Source: Euryarchaeota archaeon UBA623
GTDB taxonomy: Archaea > Thermoplasmatota > Poseidoniia > Poseidoniales > Thalassarchaeaceae
Assembly: GCA_002505325.1 (NCBI GenBank)
Contig: DAUV01000034.1
Span: 1 to 17,279, forward strand
Direction of reading: 5' to 3'
Length of the DNA: 17,279 nt
Under the pieces are notes generated by a model. The model ran no database searches. It saw nothing but the letters and a program-made list of their open reading frames with translations, and was not told the origin of the DNA. The position numbers and the translations under genes are program-made. How positions within the stretch are numbered: position 1 is the stretch's first letter; each line of letters opens with the position of its first letter. This document shows positions 13,425-17,279 of this stretch, one piece after another.

Positions 13425-13721
13425 TCAGACGTTGGGCGACAGAGAGAGCAGTTCGCTCTGCCCGGGGTCAGTGACACAAAGAGCGCTGACTGGGAAAGGC
13501 TTGGCACAAGCCGCTCCCAATTGGCTGTTAACCATCTGGACCTGATGGATGGGCACATCAGGGTGACCATCGGTCAACTCGGAGATGTAGTTGACCGGGC
13601 AGTTGGCAGCAACGATAACTAGCCTAGCATCTCCCTTAGAGCAAGCGCTCATAGTCTGCCTCTGTCCGAACAGAATACTGCCCGTACTCATACTCTGCTT
13701 GAGTTGTCTAGCCAGATCCAT
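13425..13721 (-). CDS. rpl30e: Ribosomal protein L30e
   Basis: Large-subunit ribosomal protein L30e of 98 residues, the usual length for the family (about 95-105). Features include DLARQLKQSMSTGSILFGQRQTMSACSKGDARLVIVAANCP (family pattern: G(K/S)...G...(T/S)..A...G.A+L.I.A.N.P) and a central PDVPIHQV strand with a conserved alpha/beta fold. The start is the ATG at 13721 with AGAGG about 7 nt upstream, 13 nt after the rpoA2 stop; a longer reading into rpoA2 is spurious. Position right after rpoA2 is the conserved archaeal order rpoB-rpoA1-rpoA2-rpl30e. Confidence 0.92.
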   Translation of the reverse strand: MDLARQLKQSMSTGSILFGQRQTMSACSKGDARLVIVAANCPVNYISELTDGHPDVPIHQVQMVNSQLGAACAKPFPVSALCVTDPGQSELLSLSPNV

Positions 13722-13734
13722 AATCAATCCTCTT

Positions 13735-15306
13735 TCAAACGTTCTCTGGGATGTAATACAGGTCGACGCTTCCGGTCCCCAGCGCAACCGGCTGCCCCAC
13801 GATGATATTCTCGGTGACTCCGCTGAGTTCGTCCCTCTCGCCTATCACCCCAGCCTGTAGTAGATGTGTAACAGTGACCTCGAAGGCCGAGCGTGCTAGG
13901 ATACTGTGCTTGGTGCCGCTGACTCCATGCCTACCTATAGCGCGAACTGTACCCTCACTGGACATCACGTCGGCTACAGTCAACAAGTGACGTATATCGA
14001 CATCGAGGCCAGCCCCCTCGAGAGTATCATACATCTCATTGATAATCGCCTGCCTAGCGGCTTCGATACCGAGGTACTGATTAATCTCGGAGATATTGTT
14101 AGTGTAGGTCCTAGCCCTATCCACTCCAGCGAACTCACTGACCTTAGCCAGATTCGATCCGATAGTAGAGATGTAGTACTCGCCGGTGTCTTTGCTCGGA
14201 CCCTGGACGTTAGCGCGGGTGATGTCGGCCAGACCCTTGAGCCTAAGTTTCTTGATTTTCTCCTCGAGCTGGAGAAGCGCAGTGTAGGTCGCAGGATCTG
14301 ATGCTAGGGTTGCTAGGTCTTCTTCCTTAGTTACGCCTGGAATTATCGTGAGTACCTTTGGGCGGTCATCGTCGTCTGCCTGGATGAACAACCGCAGCGC
14401 CCTTGACAGTTTGTCCCTGACTTCAGCACCAGTCATGGCCTTGATCCGCATATTGGGATTACTGAGTTGAAGACTGATGTGTCGCTGGGTGACTTCGACA
14501 TTGATTCTAGCGATGTCCGGTGTGGTGGTTGTCTCCAGTGCGGCAGCGATTTTTCGAGCAGCCTTCTCATTGGTGTTGAGTGGTTTTCCCTTGGAATCGG
14601 TTTCTTCAAGGTAAATCAGCATCGTGGGAGTCTTCGGAACCTTTCGAGCATCCACTATCTCGATGACTCTAGGAAGACCTTGGGTCACGTTGACGGTCGC
14701 AACCCCTGCATAGTGAAAGGTCCTCATGGTCATCTGAGTGCCTGGCTCACCGATTGATTGGGCGGTGGTGATGCCAACAGCCTCGTGTGGGTCAGCCCTA
14801 GCTGTAGCCAAGAAACTCTCCGAAGAATTCAGTACCTTCTTGGCTTTAGCAGGAGTTAGTTTGTCGATGCCCCTAGAGTGAATCCCCTCGGCTAGATCAC
14901 CTAAGATACGAGGGGTCATGGAGAGGTTCATCTTGATTGAGGTATCCCGGAGCAGTTGGTATATCGCATCGTCCGTGTCGATGTCACGGAGAATCTGCTT
15001 AAGTTTAACTTCCTCGTCATATTCCTGAAGTGGGAGAGCTTTCTTCTTGCGGCGTCTAGAGACTGCCCTTCTCCTCACGATGGTCTTCTCAGCGGATGCA
15101 GTAGCCCGGGATGGTTTAGCAGACGCCTCCATCACCTTGAATATCTCTTGGGAGGTACCGGAATCGATACCACAGATTTGGGCTATCTGACCCGATGTCA
15201 GTATCTTCACATCGTCCCACTTGCGGTCATCTGCGAGCTTATGTGAGTACTCCTCGGCCACACCGAGATCCATGAGTTTCTTCTTGGTGGCGCTCTTGAC
15301 TACCAT
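13735..15306 (-). CDS. rpoA2: DNA-directed RNA polymerase subunit A'' with N-terminal extension
   Basis: C-terminal part of the archaeal RNA polymerase largest subunit, 523 residues against about 380-400 in most archaea. The core from about residue 110 is ordinary: DPHEAVGITTAQSIGEPGTQMTMRTFHYAGVATVNVTQGLPRVIEIVDARK, containing the trigger loop (about 182-205), then the jaw/cleft and the closing IIVGQPVALGTGSVDLYYI. The surplus is N-terminal. Residues 5-62 look like a helix-hairpin-helix unit (LGVAEEYSHKLADD...SGQIAQICGIDSGTSQEIFKVM), followed by a very basic linker (about 74-90, RRRAVSRRRKKK). The ATG overlaps the rpoA1 stop as TGATG, so the two halves are translated together in equal amounts. 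Confidence 0.97.
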   Translation of the reverse strand: MVVKSATKKKLMDLGVAEEYSHKLADDRKWDDVKILTSGQIAQICGIDSGTSQEIFKVMEASAKPSRATASAEKTIVRRRAVSRRRKKKALPLQEYDEEVKLKQILRDIDTDDAIYQLLRDTSIKMNLSMTPRILGDLAEGIHSRGIDKLTPAKAKKVLNSSESFLATARADPHEAVGITTAQSIGEPGTQMTMRTFHYAGVATVNVTQGLPRVIEIVDARKVPKTPTMLIYLEETDSKGKPLNTNEKAARKIAAALETTTTPDIARINVEVTQRHISLQLSNPNMRIKAMTGAEVRDKLSRALRLFIQADDDDRPKVLTIIPGVTKEEDLATLASDPATYTALLQLEEKIKKLRLKGLADITRANVQGPSKDTGEYYISTIGSNLAKVSEFAGVDRARTYTNNISEINQYLGIEAARQAIINEMYDTLEGAGLDVDIRHLLTVADVMSSEGTVRAIGRHGVSGTKHSILARSAFEVTVTHLLQAGVIGERDELSGVTENIIVGQPVALGTGSVDLYYIPENV

Positions 15307-17279
15307 CAGTTCGCACCTCCCAAGGCATCGTCTAGAACTTGCGAGACGTCGAATGGAGATCCTTTACGGCTGCGAGCAGGGTCAATGCCGTCCTCTCCAT
15401 ACTCGAATTGGATGATGCGTTTGGCAGTGTTACGTACTGAATTCATGCCATCATTGGCGACCTTTAGGTCGTCCATGGCATTGATTAGGCGGCGCTGCAT
15501 GTAACCCGACTTGCTGGTTCTGACAGCAGTGTCGACCAACGACTCGCGCCCAGAGACAGAGAGCATGAAGAACTCAGTCGGCTCGAGCCCGCGCTTGAAC
15601 GAAGATGATACGAAACCTTTCTCCTGAGCGCCCTTCACTCCACGCGGGAAATGTGGCAGCACACGATTCTGGTAACCTCTCTCAAGGCGCTTGCCGCGAA
15701 CCTTAGGTTGCCCTATGGAACCGGCCATCATGGCGAGGTTGTCCATTGAACCACGGGCTCCGGAGACCGCCATCATGACCGCGGGGTTGTCTGAACCAAG
15801 ATGGTCCTTCGCAACTTCACCGGAATCAGCCTTGCCTTTGTCTAGGATACCCAAAATGTTCTCCTCTAGAGTCTCGAGGGGAGTCCTGCCTGGGCGAGAC
15901 TCGTAGCGTCGGCCGTCCTTGCCGAACTTCGCGAGCTCGGCGTCGACATCGGCGCTCGCCTGAGCGTTGATTTCAGTAATTCTTTCCTTGGCCTTGAGTG
16001 GTAGATCTTCATCATCGATTCCGGTGGTGAAACCCATTGAAGAGCAAATGGCGATAGTCATCTTCGTCATCCTGTTCAGAAACTCAGCACCAGCATCGGA
16101 ACCATGAGTCTGGACAACGGCGTCAAGCAGTCGACCGTCCTCGGCACCAATGCCACGCTTGTCTATGGTGCCGCTGACATCGCCTGAGGTTACATTGACC
16201 TGATCACCAGATCTGCTCGTGTACTGCAGATTGAATCCAGCAGGTACAATGAGGCTCAGTACATCAGTCCCGCGGTATCCCACGGTGCCATCTATCTGCA
16301 CTTCCTCAGGCAGGTCACCGACCCAATCAATGGCGCCTAATATCTCCAGAACCAAGTTCTTGGGTAGGATGCGGTCACCATGAGTCAACAAGTAGGCGCC
16401 AGAAATGTGATCGTGGATACCACCTATCACACTGCCTCCATAGCGAGGAGTGATGATGTGCTCCTGAACTCGCATCAGAATCTTAGCCTCTGCGCGGGCC
16501 TCCTCACTCTGTATGACGTGCAGATTCATTTCGTCGCCGTCGAAGTCGGCGTTGTAGGGCGTACAGTCAGCTAGGTTGAATCTGAATGTCTTGCCGGGCA
16601 TAACACGTATCTCATGGACCATCATAGACATCCGGTGTAGAGACGGCTGACGGTTGAATATCGCAACGTCGCCGTCGATAAGGTGTCTCTCAACAATAAC
16701 ACCAGGCTTTGGGTTACCTTCCCTATCTAGTGTACTCAGCCTATCCTCAATTTCGGTCGAGTAAGTTCCTCCGTATTCGTCTTCGATTTCAGGGCTGCCA
16801 CAGTGAGGGCAAGACACTTCTAAGTGATCTGGGAAGTACTCGTTAGGATTGGAATGCTCCCACTTCCACCTATTGTGGATTATGGCCTGGGGATCATCCT
16901 CCTTCAGTGGCTGTCCCTTAGCGTCCTCTCCCTTGAGATTCAAAATCGTAGCCTCCAAGTCGACCGCCCACTCTTCTTCGAGGTCACCAATGGCATTCCT
17001 ACGCATCTGGCGCTTTAACTCAAGACCGGGTAGGAAGTTCGGAGCGTGAAGAACCTCGTTCAGATCGGGTCTGTAGCCAGTGTAAGGCTCATCCTCGCTT
17101 CCGCAATCGCATTCAGGGTTGAGGCATCGAAATCCAGACCAGATGTACTTCGTTTTGTCTGTAATCCGGACTCTGAAGTGGTCTCCTCGCATAATGTAGT
17201 TGACACCCGGATGTACATCGGGTCCGCGTAGGACCATCTGGCGCAACTGCTCCCTGTTGCGACTGGTGACTCTGATTGG
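15306..17279 (-). CDS. rpoA1: DNA-directed RNA polymerase subunit A' (5' end outside window)
   Basis: Large N-terminal part of the RNA polymerase largest subunit. The frame is open to the window edge, so about the first third is missing; 657 residues are visible. Numbering from the first visible residue, there is GPDVHPG (19-25), VERHLIDGDVAIFNRQPSLH (196-215), and the catalytic NADFDGD with Mg-binding D245, D247 and D249. After that come the pore region and the bridge helix (about 564-598). Between GPDVHPGVNYIMR and VERH lie about 160 residues where other archaea have about 25. This stretch holds C52, C57, C59 and a CPHCG pair (C157, C160). The pore and start of the bridge helix differ from usual sequences. 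It is co-transcribed with rpoA2. Confidence 0.97.
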   Translation of the reverse strand, partial: PIRVTSRNREQLRQMVLRGPDVHPGVNYIMRGDHFRVRITDKTKYIWSGFRCLNPECDCGSEDEPYTGYRPDLNEVLHAPNFLPGLELKRQMRRNAIGDLEEEWAVDLEATILNLKGEDAKGQPLKEDDPQAIIHNRWKWEHSNPNEYFPDHLEVSCPHCGSPEIEDEYGGTYSTEIEDRLSTLDREGNPKPGVIVERHLIDGDVAIFNRQPSLHRMSMMVHEIRVMPGKTFRFNLADCTPYNADFDGDEMNLHVIQSEEARAEAKILMRVQEHIITPRYGGSVIGGIHDHISGAYLLTHGDRILPKNLVLEILGAIDWVGDLPEEVQIDGTVGYRGTDVLSLIVPAGFNLQYTSRSGDQVNVTSGDVSGTIDKRGIGAEDGRLLDAVVQTHGSDAGAEFLNRMTKMTIAICSSMGFTTGIDDEDLPLKAKERITEINAQASADVDAELAKFGKDGRRYESRPGRTPLETLEENILGILDKGKADSGEVAKDHLGSDNPAVMMAVSGARGSMDNLAMMAGSIGQPKVRGKRLERGYQNRVLPHFPRGVKGAQEKGFVSSSFKRGLEPTEFFMLSVSGRESLVDTAVRTSKSGYMQRRLINAMDDLKVANDGMNSVRNTAKRIIQFEYGEDGIDPARSRKGSPFDVSQVLDDALGGAN

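Noticed and set aside
13722..13787. Longer L30e reading that begins inside rpoA2
   Set aside because: It adds 22 residues encoded by the rpoA2 end with no family match; the ATG at 13721 has a clear ribosome-binding site and gives the normal length.
16704..17186. Intein or intron in rpoA1
   Set aside because: The insert has no intein splice-junction residues (Cys/Ser at start, His-Asn at end) or homing-endonuclease motif, and the frame is continuous, so an in-frame domain insertion fits better.

Overview
This is a 17.3-kb, gene-dense archaeal window with about 50% GC by eye. It carries no rRNA, tRNA, CRISPR array or transposase that I could recognise. The archaeal assignment rests on the split RNA polymerase largest subunit (RpoA' then RpoA''), ribosomal proteins eS1 and L30e, a COG1325-type RNA-binding protein, COG1340-type coiled-coil proteins, and TATA-like boxes about 25 nt ahead of start codons. 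Gene content and style (Ig-like secreted/membrane proteins with zinc ribbons, DtxR regulator, several coiled-coil paralogues) suggest a Thermoplasmatota-related euryarchaeon such as marine group II/III. That placement is an inference.

Layout. (1) 71-361 (+): a small two-TM protein. (2) 2785-384 (-): an operon of ribosomal protein eS1 with a C-terminal SAP domain, a MTAP/PNP-family phosphorylase, a small membrane protein and a MazG-like NTP pyrophosphohydrolase. (3) 2923-4746 (+): a COG1325 RNA-binding protein, a 7Fe-8S type ferredoxin, and PdxS (PLP synthase). (4) 9552-4747 (-): a four-gene operon of an Ig-like membrane protein with two zinc ribbons, a DtxR-family regulator, a multi-TM protein and a coiled-coil protein. 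(5) 9645-12403 (+): three consecutive coiled-coil proteins, divergent from (4). (6) 17279-12404 (-): the rpoA1 (partial) - rpoA2 - rpl30e cluster, followed by an uncharacterised gene. No stretch over 300 bases lacks a gene; the longest gap is about 137 bases (2786-2922).

Most unusual points. The RNA polymerase A' subunit carries an apparent insertion of about 135 residues, with zinc-binding-like cysteines, just before the conserved VERH...FNRQPSLH block. Its pore and bridge-helix start are divergent, and RpoA'' has an extra helix-hairpin-helix-like N-terminus plus a very basic linker. Ribosomal eS1 is fused to a SAP domain. Regions 4 and 5 together (four coiled-coil proteins, two membrane proteins and a metal-type regulator) are arranged around a perfect 19-bp palindrome between divergent promoters. 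This is the best candidate for an undescribed system here, possibly a metal-responsive or envelope-linked scaffold; its function is unknown.
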